From Oehlia diaphana (taxonomy: Eukaryota; Glomeromycota; Glomeromycetes; Glomerales; Glomeraceae), in contig QZLH01000091.1 in the NCBI GenBank assembly GCA_003833135.1, forward strand, positions 42,588 to 106,587: a DNA stretch of 64,000 nucleotides, given 5' to 3'. The notes beneath the pieces are model-generated. The model was not told the origin of the DNA. It did not search any database and was given only the letters and a program-made list of their open reading frames with translations. How positions within the stretch are numbered: the first letter of the stretch is position 1; the number at the start of each line of letters is the position of its first letter. Of this stretch, positions 1 to 10,223 are shown piece after piece. Both the position numbers and the translations under genes were made by a program.

Positions 1-300
1 ACCGTAATATTACGCAGGTTTACAGTTTCGTAAATTTTCGAAATATTTTAACCGTAATATTACGCAGGTTTACAGTTTCGTAAATTTGCAGAATATTTTG
101 ACCGTAATATTGCGTAAATCTTACGATATTGTAAACTTACGTAATATTTTAACCGTAATATCACATAAATCTTACGAAATTGTAAACTTACGTAATATTT
201 TGAAATTTTTCGAAATATTATGCCATAAACTTTCATAAACTTACAAAATCGTAAACTTACGTAATTTTTCGCGCTATAAAATTTCCTGATGAATATAAAC
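1..300. repeat. Tandem repeat, unit ~50 bp
   Basis: Copies begin at about 1, 51, 101 and 152, each opening with ACCGTAATAT and carrying a TTTACxxTTTCGTAAATT-like core, then decay towards 300. The first two copies are nearly identical; later copies diverge and use cgtaaatcttacg and cgtaatattt variants. The array runs off the left edge of the window, so its full length is unknown. It contains many TACG/CGTAA steps, unusual in such AT-rich DNA. No credible coding potential. Confidence 0.85.
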
Positions 301-342
301 AAATTTTAAATTAAAAATTAAAAGGAGAGTTTTTGTATGATT

Positions 343-573
343 TTAAAAAACAAAAGGCAAATACAATTGACATTTTTCATATATAGTAGCATATTTCTTT
401 ATTTTTCTTAAATTTTCTAAATTTTTAGTAGAAAAAAGATAGTAGATAATAGAAATAATTTTCTTAAAACGTAATGTTGGAACTTGAAAAATTGCTCCTT
501 CTTCTTTAAGATATTTTTTAAAAAAAGAAAGGAAATAATTAATTTTTTCTAGTAGAATAGTGTTACAATCCAT
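343..573 (-). CDS. Unrecognised 76-codon ORF, possibly a gene fragment
   Basis: An open frame from ATG at 573 to a stop at 343 gives a basic, Lys/Ile/Tyr-rich protein with no motif I recognise and no signal peptide. A small inverted-repeat element lies only 24 bp upstream of its ATG, so the frame may be the remains of a longer gene or a chance ORF in AT-rich DNA. No intron signals extend it convincingly. Confidence 0.18.
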   Translation of the reverse strand: MDCNTILLEKINYFLSFFKKYLKEEGAIFQVPTLRFKKIISIIYYLFSTKNLENLRKIKKYATIYEKCQLYLPFVF

Positions 574-597
574 CTATCCTCCATCCATATCTGTGAC

Positions 598-838
598 TAA
601 GGTTGCTTGCTGAAACCTAAGGGTTTAGACAAGATGGCGTTTTACCGAAAAGCAAAATTCTGCCGAACTATATTAAAGTTATATTAAAAAACTGGCAAAA
701 CTCTGGAGAAAGGCAAAACTACCAAAACTTATTATAAATGCCGAAATTGCTAAATCTTTGCCAAAATTATAATAAATCTATAGTAAAATTTTGACAAAAC
801 TAATCGTAGGATTTTGAAGAGGTTTAGACAAGCAACCT
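598..838. mobile_element. 241-bp non-autonomous TIR element with 10-bp target duplication (Mutator-like?)
   Basis: The ends are inverted repeats: AGGTTGCTTG near 600 and CAAGCAACCT ending at 838, with AAACC continuing both arms. The element is flanked by the same 10-mer TATCTGTGAC at 588-597 and 839-848. The interior has no ORF and is rich in GCCAAAA/GGCAAAA-type segments. A 9-10 bp duplication is typical of Mutator-like elements, so a MULE-derived MITE is the best guess; superfamily assignment is inference. The intact duplication suggests a fairly recent insertion. Confidence 0.75.
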
Positions 839-848
839 TATCTGTGAC

Positions 849-1104
849 CAGATATCTGACATTTTTGGATAACAGATAAAGATTTTGTAGACAGATCAGA
901 TGAAGACGGATGAAAGATATTCATAACAGATCATTTAGATAATCTCTTCAGATACCTGTAGAATATCTTGAGACTTAAATTGGGCCAAATTTATAGTTCT
1001 GGCCAGAGTTATAATTATGTGTAATATTATGTAACACAAAAAATTAGCAAAAAAATTGTGTAACATAACTTACCTGGTGGCTAAACTTTTTATCTGAGAT
1101 CATG
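849..1104. repeat. Short scattered ATCTG/CAGAT repeats
   Basis: Between the two inverted-repeat elements lie many degenerate copies of CAGATAATC, GGATAACAGAT and related 8-10 mers in both orientations. The same motifs continue after the foldback element at 1680-1805. This looks like the subterminal repeat zone of a decayed DNA transposon, possibly the one that supplied the BED-type transposase fragment at 1815-2133. No gene seen. Confidence 0.4.
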
Positions 1105-1626
1105 CATCAGGAAATTTTTTTAGGCGTAATTTAGTGTAATCTTTCGGAGGTGGTGTAAAATTTTGAAATATTACACTAAAAACATAATATTACAAAAGTT
1201 TACGCTTTTAAATTTAAATAATTATAGTAATTTAATAATATCTCACTATCTACTGATCTAATCAAAACGATCTATAGCTCATTGGAATCAGCTCATCAAG
1301 ACGAATCGAATGGTAGTAAAATCGCATTTCTACGTTTGATAGAACGCTTTATAGTATGCAACAAAGTTTTATATTAATAGAACGTCATCTATCAAACGTA
1401 AAAATGCGATTTTATTACCATTCGATTCGTCTTGATGAGCTGATTCCAATGAGCTATAGATCGTCTTGATTGGATCAGTAAATAGCGAGATATTATTAAA
1501 TTACTATAATTATTTAAATTTAAAAGCGTAAACTTCTGTAATATTACGTTTTTAGTGTAATATTTCGAAATTTTACACCACCTTCAAAAGATTACACTAA
1601 ATTACGCCTAAAAAAATTTCCTGATG
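1105..1626. mobile_element. 522-bp foldback (long inverted repeat) element
   Basis: Two arms of about 240 bp (about 1105-1345 and 1383-1626) are near-perfect inverted copies, ending CATCAGGAAATTT on the left and AAATTTCCTGATG on the right, around a spacer of about 40 bp. Transcription would give one long hairpin. Arms differ at only scattered positions, so duplication was recent or pairing is maintained by gene conversion. No ORF and no clear target duplication. Confidence 0.85.
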
Positions 1627-1814
1627 TGTGACTATCGTTATTGTAATTCTAGTTGCACTACAGAATTGGCCAGAATTATGTTCAATAATCAGATGATCCA
1701 GATGATCTGTCAAGAATATCCGGATGATACAGTTATCCAACTTTCAGATATCTTCTACCAAACTGATCTGACGGATTCAGATAATGGTTAACAGATTATC
1801 TGTGAATTGTAACT

Positions 1815-2133
1815 CTATAGTGGAATATTTGCATTTGCAAATGCTTGAATTAAACTTTCTACAACTTCTCTTTTGGATTTAGCTGCAAGTAAAGTTGTTT
1901 CTAAACTTTGCTGATTTTTTTTGTTTTTATTAGCTTCATAGATTATTTTTTGCGTTAGGTGTTTTTTTCCTAAATAATGAGAATCTACTATTGACTTATG
2001 CCTTCATTCCACAAAAAGGTCACAATAATTACAAAATAAAAGACTATTTTTAACATGAAAAATCTGGATGTTCTTTAACTCTTGTATAAATTGTTATAGC
2101 ATTAGCTTTATTAACGTGTTTTCTAAATGACAT
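1815..2133 (-). pseudogene. BED zinc-finger / CGGBP1-like hAT transposase fragment
   Basis: Read from ATG 2133 to TAG 1815 the frame encodes MSFRKHVNKANAIT, then a Cys-x2-Cys pair (FCNYCDLF), a His-containing HYLGKKHLTQK, and the tail KSKREVVESLIQAFANANIP. This order matches BED-type zinc-finger proteins (CGGBP1-like) that derive from hAT transposons. A one-base frameshift after DFSC and an in-frame TGA before RHKSIVDSH break it, so it is a relic. Similar BED fragments are common in transposon-rich fungal genomes; that part is background knowledge. Confidence 0.6.
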
Positions 2134-2730
2134 TTTTAAAGTGAAAAAGAGATTTTAATTATCAAAAAATACTTTTTTGTGATTTTATATAACCTCTGAG
2201 AATTTTGTAATATCATGCGGTAATCAGGAGTACTAATAATGTTTATCACATAATTTTGTGAGTTATGTGAATTTCTGTGAAATGCTGAATATCATTGGCC
2301 CTGATCCTCTGGTACTATACTAATATTTACTTAATTAAAAAGGCTAATCTATTTAAATTATCATCTTATAAGTAAAGTAAAAAGAATATAATAAATTGTT
2401 TTTAACAATTTTAAAAAAATATACAGATATATTTATATAATTAAATATAAGTAAATTAATATAAATATTATATTTAAAAGTAACATTATATAATTATATA
2501 AAAATTTATTTAATGCTAATTTTATTTTATATTAAAATATGTTAATTAATAAAATATTTTTTTCTTTTAATTTAAAATTTATTAATATTTATAAATTGTT
2601 ATTATCAAATTTTTTTCTAAATATTTCCATCAACTTTTTAAAGTAATTTCTAATTACAGTATTATTATTATTTTTTTTTTTTTTATTTTTTTTTATTATT
2701 TATTAATATGATATCTTTTACTTTATTAAA
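2134..2730. other. AT-rich stretch, no gene seen
   Basis: Nearly pure A/T sequence with homopolymer runs and short ATTATTAT tracts. No ORF of note, RNA gene or inverted repeat that I could support. Confidence 0.6.
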
Positions 2731-3753
2731 GTGAAATCTATTTACATTATTAACAATCATTTTACTAACAATTATTTTATCAATACTCATATTACTAATA
2801 ATTATTTTACTGACAGCAGATACACTTTATTAATAGGTATATTTTACTAACACTTATTTTACTAATACTCATTTTACCAATATTTATTTTACCAATACTC
2901 ATTTTACTAATATTTACAGTATTTATTACTATTTTACTATCTACTTTAGATTTTAGTATGAAAATCAAAATACATATTTAATATAAAAGAATTTATTATA
3001 ATAAATAAAATAAAAAATTAATTTGTACTTAAAAAAAAATTTTAATAATCAAATTACAAAAAATTACATTATTAATATTATTAATATATAAATCAAAAAT
3101 TATTTACTTTTATTTATATATATTTGATAAGTAAAAATGTTTAAATTTCAGATATTATATCATTATATATATATTTAATATAATAAAATATGAAATAGTA
3201 TAATATTTATATATAATAAAATAATTTGAATTTAATATTTAATATTATTAATTTATTCTTTAAAAAATTCATTTTAGCTTCATAATATATTATACATAAA
3301 ATTATTTTAAATTTAGTTTATATTTTATATAATTTGCTTTTTTTGTAAGTATTTTGGAGTATTTCAAAATGCTAATTGAATATAATAATGTATTGAATTA
3401 ATAATAAATAAATAAAATAATAAACTAATAAAAGTTTTATTTTAAATAATAATAAAAAATAATAACAAAATAAATAAATAATTACTTCAATATTATATTA
3501 TTATTTTATCAGTAAATGATTGTCAGTAAAATATACCTATTGGTAAAATGATTGTCAGTAAAATGTACCTGTCAGTAAAATGATTATTAGTAAAATATAT
3601 CTATCAATAAAATGATTATCAGTAAAATGTACCTGTTAGTAAAATGATTATCAGTAATATGATTGTTAATAAAATGTACTTATCAGTAAAGTGAGTATTG
3701 GTAATATGATTGTTGGTAAAATGATTGTCAATAATGTGAACCAAACCCCTTTA
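2731..3753. mobile_element. ~1-kb element with inverted terminal arrays of TTTTACTAAYA repeats
   Basis: Left end: TTACATTATTAACAATCATT followed by about 200 bp of tandem 15-20 mers of the form TTTTACTAAyAnTTAT. Right end (3500-3753): the inverted counterpart, GTAAAATGATTGTCAGTAAAA repeats closing with GATTGTCAATAATGTGAACC. The middle (2950-3500) is AT-rich without a usable ORF. Large inverted subterminal arrays are typical of non-autonomous DNA elements; I cannot name the superfamily. A related array is at 32466-32705. Confidence 0.65.
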
Positions 3754-4256
3754 AAATAACCTAAAATTAAATGAAATTAATAAGCATATTTAATAAAACT
3801 ATTTATATATATATTACTTTTATATTAAAAATAGCAGTATAAAGTTCCTTTAAATAATATTAAGTTTTAAATAGATTTTTATTAAGATTTAATAACATTT
3901 TAAATAAATTTCTTAATATTATCTTTAAACATGCAATTATATATAATATATTTGATAATTTTATTTTATAAATACTACTAAACTGTTATTTTGCAATCTA
4001 TTGTATATATATTATATATCCATTTTTTATATATTATAACAAAAAATACAATAAGTATGTATATTTATAATAATTAATTTAATATGAGATATTATTTAAT
4101 TTTTTAAATTCTAATTTATATATAAAATCTTATTTACTATGAAATAGAATTAGTTGTAAATTTATGTTATTTATTATTATTAGAGTTATTAAACTAAATT
4201 AAATTTCTTATTTAAATTATAAGCTATAAATACCTTTAGCATTAGTATATTAAATA
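3754..4256. other. AT-rich stretch, no gene seen
   Basis: Low-complexity A/T DNA between two repeat elements; short TATATA tracts only. Confidence 0.6.
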
Positions 4257-4443
4257 CAGTTAACCTCCCATATAAGCATACCTCTTGGAACTAAAAAAAA
4301 AATGATGTAATTATAAAAATACTATATGATGTGACTAAAGAGGGGGTATTTTTAATATATTTATTAGTAATTTGGACTAATGCAAATGTGCTTATATGGG
4401 AGAATATGATTAGATAGGAGGTAACTATATGGGAGATCAACTG
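4257..4443. mobile_element. 187-bp pogo-type MITE
   Basis: The ends are inverted repeats (CAGTTAACCTCCCATATA at the left; the right end read in reverse is CAGTTGATCTCCCATATA), flanked by TA on each side (4255-4256 and 4444-4445). CAG ends plus TA duplication are the Tc1/mariner-pogo signature. The termini resemble those of the pogo element at 14525-16876 (CAGTCAACTCTCCATAAATG), which suggests that family could mobilise it. No ORF. Confidence 0.75.
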
Positions 4444-4445
4444 TA

Positions 4446-4965
4446 TATAACTTTGAATATCTGATTATAGATAATAGTTTGGTTTAAAGAATTTATTCTG
4501 ATTGAATTAGTTAAATTTTTTTTAATATAATAAATAAATTTTAGTAGGATCTTAGATATTAATCTTTTAATTTACAGTTTATTTTTAATTTGATATATTT
4601 AATATATATACTATAAATTAGTCAATAATATGAAATTCAGTTAATAAAAGCATTATGCATTTATGCATATACCAAAAAAAAGAATTATCAAAATCAGATT
4701 AGAATTGTAAATACTTACTTTTGTTAATTGTTATTGTAAAATATTTTAAAATTAAAAAAAAGTTATTAATATATTATATTAAAATTAACTCTAGTATATA
4801 ATATTGATAAGGTGCTGGAAATTTATATTCAATAATAAAATTGGGGTACTTATAATCCTTTTAACACTAAAAAAATAGAATTTTAAAGAAATAAACTGGT
4901 AACTTATTCTTTAGGATAAACACTATTAATATAAAAAGTTGTTAATATTTGAAATTTGCCTAAAT
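4446..4965. other. AT-rich stretch, no gene seen
   Basis: A/T-rich sequence with no open frame or RNA gene I can support. Confidence 0.5.
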
Positions 4966-5295
4966 TTAAAACAAAAAAGTCATGTGAATGGGTAAAAATC
5001 TATATAATCCAGATTGATATTTATTTATTGAATACCATTCCAAGACTAAAAATATTGAATTTTCTCTCTCAATATGTAAATTCTGCTTTTTGTTAAAAAT
5101 ATAGATAATGAGTATGATATGACCTCCATTGTATATAAGGTATGGTGCTAAAAATTGGTATGTATGGTTAGTATGGTACCTAAAAATTTTGGAATAAAAT
5201 GAATACGGTACTTTGAAGTTTTCAATCATTACATCATACAAGGAATTTCGTGATGGTAAATCTAAATTCAAAATTAAAAAATCCAATATATTCAT
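4966..5295 (-). CDS. Unrecognised 109-codon ORF
   Basis: ATG at 5295 to stop at 4966 encodes a protein with a hydrophobic segment (YNGGHIILIIYIFNK) and aromatic-rich flanks. I recognise no family. It is uninterrupted, longer than most chance frames here, and about 400 bp downstream of the ZIP gene on the same strand. It could be a small gene, a decayed exon or chance. Confidence 0.25.
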   Translation of the reverse strand: MNILDFLILNLDLPSRNSLYDVMIENFKVPYSFYSKIFRYHTNHTYQFLAPYLIYNGGHIILIIYIFNKKQNLHIERENSIFLVLEWYSINKYQSGLYRFLPIHMTFLF

Positions 5296-5692
5296 TATTG
5301 TCCATAAGTATATTCTTTTTTTTTGTTCGTGACAAAACTTTTGCGATCAGAAAGACGTACATGTTGCCATATACGGTATTTAAGTAACAAACAACAATAG
5401 TTGTATTTCAATAAAACTAAAAGTTTATAATTTAGCTTACGTAATTTATTAATAAAACCAAAAGATGAATATCACTTTATTTAAAATAAATTTTACCTTA
5501 ATAAAAAGAAAATATCATAAAATAATAAATGTGTAAAAATAAATATCATTTTTTTTTTTTTTGATTTTGTAATATCATAAATATAATAAATATGTAAAAA
5601 TATATATCATTTTTTTTTTGATTTTGATTGTTTTTTTTTTGAGAAGCATAAGTTTAAATTATCGAACCAAAACACTGAAATTATTAGACTAA

Positions 5693-7223
5693 TTAAGCCC
5701 AGTAACCTATTAACATATAATTTTAATTTATTAATAAAAAATCATAATACTAATCGTTAAGATATATTTACTTTTACTTACCGATCAAAGCCATGATTCC
5801 TGCTCCTAGAAGGAGGCAAATGAATGCTAAAGTTTGATAAATTGTAGATTTCTCTCGGAATTTTGAATCATAAATGAAATCGTTAGCGATCAATTCAACT
5901 AAGGCTGCGTAAAGTAAGATGCCAGCAGAGATGGAATCAAGAACTCCTTGAACAATTAGCGCAGTTTGTGAATCAGGATCATATGTTTCGCGTACACCTA
6001 AGCCAATAGCGATTCCAAATGGAGTTGTTGTACCATAGGCGAGGGACATCAACCATGGTTTGATACTACCTTTTGGAAATTTAAGTTCAGCGATTCTAGA
6101 TCCAAGACCAAGTCCTTCGAACATCTTTTATTATCGCATGATAAATATTAAATTTCAAGAAAAAAATTAAATATTGTCATTTTAGTACGATACACATTGC
6201 GAGAGAAAGATATTATACCTGATGGAAGACCAAAGCGACAAGAAGTGAAATAAAATCTGAACCGGTCGCAACAGATAAAGCCAATCCAATAATAATTGAG
6301 TGAAGACAAATACCAAGTTCTAAAACAATGATTCCAATAGTTTGAGCTTTACTCGTTAATAAAACCAAAGTTCCATGAGCATGAGCATGAGAATGATGAT
6401 GGAGATCTTTATTCTCATCGGAGGTAGTTTCATCTGAATTTGTAGCGGTTGAATCAAGTTCATTCTTATGTGTTGGTAAGGTTTCATGTTCGATATTGTG
6501 AGTGAAATTTATAGCAATATATTCAATAAAGAAGATAAATGTTGCTGCCATCATTGCGATAGCTCCCGGCCATGCTGAATAATTATGCCAGATTTCAGGC
6601 AAACATTCGTTAGATAACATTTCAAATGACGATGGTAACATCTGAAAGAAAAAACATATATATATATATAATTAATAACATTTATTTGCAGAATTCTTTT
6701 TTATTTAAAAAATTTTCTCACATGAATAAAAGCAGTGGCCACAATAACCCCGGTACCAAAGTGTTTACAAACTGTATAATAAATGGAGAAAATCAAGTTC
6801 AATAACTGTTAAAATGAAATATTTAAAACACTACTTTTATATTTTTTTTTTTTATAAACATACAGAAAAATATATAAGAAGGAACTTTGAACTTTGGAAA
6901 TTTCTTTGACATAACAGGAAGGAATGATCCTATTAAAAGGTTAAAAAAAAATAGATAATATTTTATTAGACGAATCAAGTAATATAATTAAAAGAAAAAA
7001 ATAATTTACCTAATGAACTTGTAGCAAGGATGATAAATAAAGCGCCAATATGGAGCCCTAAATTGTAAGTTCTTTCGTCAAATTCACTACCAGAACTACA
7101 TTCTCCCGCCGTTAGAGCACCTGCTTCTCCTGTACTTTCTGCACTTTGGTCACCATGGGCTTCATGCGCATTGGCAACAGCGAATAAAAAGACCAAAAAA
7201 TTGCATATAAATAACTTGGACAT
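5693..7223 (-). CDS. ZIP-family zinc (Zn/Fe) transporter, Zrt1/2-like
   Basis: Six exons join in frame: 7010-7223, 6864-6929, 6722-6771, 6219-6641, 5782-6124, 5693-5706 (369 aa). The start ATG 7223 precedes a signal-like segment MSKLFICNFLVFLFAVANA. Membrane segments follow, then a His-rich cytosolic loop (HHHSHAHAHG, about residue 200) and the ZIP core HSIIIGLALS ... LVALVFHQMFEGLGLGSRI, with the metal-binding His/Glu pairs of TM4-TM5. The body could stop after GK, but the codon is split by a perfect GTAAGT donor and a 14-nt last exon adds YWA-stop, matching the GKWA-like C-terminus of fungal ZIP proteins. Predicted role: zinc import across plasma or vacuolar membrane. Three zinc-element-like 11-mers lie about 460-515 bp upstream. 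Substrate could also include iron. Confidence 0.93.
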
Positions 7224-9007
7224 GTTGTTTTTAATGTAGAAAATCATAATTGTATAAAGAATCTTAGAGGAAGTCGTAAAAAAACTATAAAAAAAATAAC
7301 ATAAAAAAATAAATTAATAAAACAGCATAAAGTCCAAAGGACAAGAGAGGTAATTGTCGTTCTTTTGTAAAAAATTTTAATGGCGAAAGGAGGAATAACC
7401 TGCAAGGTACTTCTACGATCAAAAAATTTAACTAATAAGGTACGCAATTTTTTGGATAATTGAAATTCCATTATGCATGGATCGGCAATTTATATTTATA
7501 AATGGTAGTCGGACTAACTCGATTTATTATAATTTTATAAGAGGAGTTCCCGACAATATTTGGGGATGAACAAATTGTCATAAAATAACTACTTATTTAT
7601 TATAGAATAAAAGCTTTCAAACGATACGTAATGAATTCAGATCAAGATTTAACCGGATTTAAATAATTGTACGATGTAATGTGCATAACCTTTCGGGTAC
7701 TTTAAACCCGAAAGGTACTCATTTTAACCCGAAAGGTACTCATTTGAAAGGTATCTCCTTTTTTGCGTTACCTTTAGATTAAATTTAAAATAAACCGGAA
7801 ATGAGCAGTTTGAAAAATGTTCTCGTATAACTTGTCCATATAAATTGTTATTTAAATATTATTCAGCGGAACACACTTTTTAAAGTTCAATCATAGTTGA
7901 TAATCTTTACAATCTTTGATTACACAAGAAGTGATGATTTATTTCGAAAAAATAATTTTACTGCATAAAAATAACGAGAGAAATTTTCTTTTTAATTAAT
8001 TTTTAATGTATGACTATGACCAAAAAAATTGATAAAGAACAAACCTTTTTCCTTTTACCGATACGCCTTATTCTTGTATAACATAACTCTGTTTGATGAA
8101 TAAGATGAATACAATTTTAAATTCCATGACCAATCATATTTTTTTCTTCTTAAAACACCGCGGTGCAGAAAATGGATAAGCTTACTTTTATAGAACGTCA
8201 TATATTATATCATTATTATGATATTAATATGTTCTTTGGCGCAGGATTATATCGTATAACCTTTTATCTTAATTTAGATTACGTAATCATTAGTCATCAT
8301 TTTTACATCACAAACGTCCTCATTTCCTCATCTATCCTCATGTCAAAGGTTAGGATCCACTTTCGCTTTTTTAAAACGTAAATTTTCACGTGAATTGATC
8401 CCCTTTAAAATACGAAAGAATTTCCTTATTGTTCAAAAGGAGTCCAATAGATATTATCCTATATATATATATATATATATATATATGAATATATTTATTT
8501 CCAAGTGGATTCCGCATATCAGTACTTTTGATTCTCAACTTGTTTGATTTTCATGATTATTCGTGAATCTAATAAATATTATTTATTACTGTCCGTTAAA
8601 ATATTTTCCAATTGTACACCTACCAAAAGTTTGCTCAATTATTAATTGTTTGTTAAAATTATTATTAATTCCATCGTAAGTTTCTTATTATAAATTCCAT
8701 AAAAACAAAGTTTTTATTATTAATACAGATAACGTTTACATAAAAACGGATAGTTTTATTATTATTTATTATTTTATTTATTTATTATAAAGTTTCGTGT
8801 CAAAGATCAAATATGATATCTCATCTACGGAATATTATAATACCGTCGTACACGCAATAATTTAATTGTTACACGATAATCAATCTGATAAAAAATTCGG
8901 CAGTTTTAATTGGTCATAATCATGAGATCATCATTCATATGTCTGGCACAAACGCATCTTTTTTTTTTAAAAAAAAAAAACTCTGAGATAGAAAAAAAGA
9001 TAAAAAA
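7224..9007. other. Intergenic region between divergent ZIP and TMEM70-like genes
   Basis: About 1.8 kb separate the two divergent starts. It holds the zinc-element-like cluster (7688-7752), a (TA)n run near 8461-8486 and poly-A/T tracts just before the TMEM70-like ATG. A 72-codon frame at 8163-8381 has no recognisable features and is not called. Confidence 0.6.
7688..7752. promoter_or_regulatory. Cluster of zinc-responsive-element-like 11-mers upstream of the ZIP gene
   Basis: The 11-mer ACCCGAAAGGT occurs at 7706-7716 and 7727-7737, and its exact reverse complement ACCTTTCGGGT at 7688-7698; a partial copy GAAAGGT follows at 7745-7751. The yeast Zap1 zinc-responsive element is ACCYYNAAGGT (established knowledge); each copy matches 10 of 11 positions. 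They sit 465-515 bp upstream of the ATG of a zinc transporter, the expected target. Binding factor and function are inference. Confidence 0.55.
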
Positions 9008-9821
9008 ATGTTCAAATATTATATTCGTACTTATTCCAATTTTAATTTATTATCAAACAAAAATTTATTATTTCGTTTTAAAACTACACCTAATTATTTT
9101 TCAAATAATAAAATTAATATATTACAAAATGTTATAAAATCAAATCGTTTTGTAATAAATGTAACAAATTTATCGAAAAATGATAATATTATTAAAGTTT
9201 ATTCTGGTCCATTATCTGGTACAGCTAAAAAGTTAAAGATTCTTTCTATGGCTTCTTTAATTGGTACAATCGCTTTAACACCATTTATCATGATTGTTGA
9301 TGCACCAATTGGATTGGGAGCTAGAATAATTTTCATTATTATGGGTATGTTTTTTTTTCTTGAATCAACATTTCAATATTGCTTTTTTTTAAAAAAAAAT
9401 TATAAAATATTCATAATATTTTTTATTTATTTTTTAAGCATTATCAACTAGTGCATTATCAACAGGATTAATTCATTTGTGTTTTTCCCCATACGTTAGA
9501 AATATTTATTATAATCAATCAATATCTTCAAATCAATCATCAGATATTCCATCTCTTAAAATAACTCCCGATTCATTTCTAACATTTGAAACTTTAACTT
9601 TATTTGGCAGGTCAAATTTTACAACTTTACCAATAAAATCACTCGAGCCTTCTTTTAGATTTTTTACTACTTGGAATGTAAAAAAATTATATGATAGTGA
9701 GTTAACTGCAATGACAAAGAGAGGTAAAAAATTGAAACCAAAAAAGTTATTTTATGTTCATAGTGAATTATGTGATAATAAAGTTATGCAAGGGGTAATT
9801 AATAATGTTGGTATTAATTAA
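9008..9821 (+). CDS. TMEM70/TMEM186-like mitochondrial inner-membrane protein
   Basis: Two exons, 9008-9344 and 9439-9821, with a GTATGT...AAG intron, give 239 aa. The N-terminal ~35 residues are basic, aromatic and lack acidic residues (MFKYYIRTYSNFNLLSNKN), as in a mitochondrial presequence. Then comes IIKVYSGPLSGTAKKLKILS, followed by two hydrophobic spans (MASLIGTIALTPFIMIV and ARIIFIIMG-ALSTSALSTGL, the latter split by the intron), and a soluble tail ending with FYVHSELCDNKVM. The Y-x-G-P-L motif before two TM segments is characteristic of the TMEM70/TMEM186/TMEM223 group, which act in assembly of respiratory complexes. Which member it is cannot be decided by eye. Convergent with the next gene. 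Confidence 0.6.
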
Positions 9822-9879
9822 ATAAAATATTTAAGTATTTTTTACATCAAATACGTTGTTTTAACGTAAGTTGAGGGTC

Positions 9880-10223
9880 CTATAAGAATGTCTGAAAATT
9901 TACTAATATCTTTTTTATTCTTACCAACACTACTTCAAATCGATGAATTTTTATAATGGATAAAAATTTATAGATATGGTGGTAGTCATTTACAATGGAG
10001 AGATATATAATTAATGGTAGACAAATAACCGTAATTTGCAAATAATTTACAATGGTCAATAATTTATCAAAATTTATGTAAAGATTCATTTATTTAAAAT
10101 TTAATGCTTTATTAGTAATAATGAATATAAAGAACATACATACATACATACATGCATATATATATATATTATATACTAAATTTGATTATTATGCATAAAA
10201 AAAAAGAAATTTCGTATATTCAT
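9880..10223. other. Convergent 3' intergenic region
   Basis: Between the stop codons of the TMEM70-like and TspO-like genes; contains an ACAT microsatellite at 10136-10155 followed by a (TA)n tract. Likely 3' UTRs of both. A 69-codon frame here looks like chance. Confidence 0.5.

Noticed and set aside
8163..8381. 72-codon frame upstream of the TMEM70-like gene
   Set aside because: No motif, no splice extension, and it lies in the presumed promoter region.
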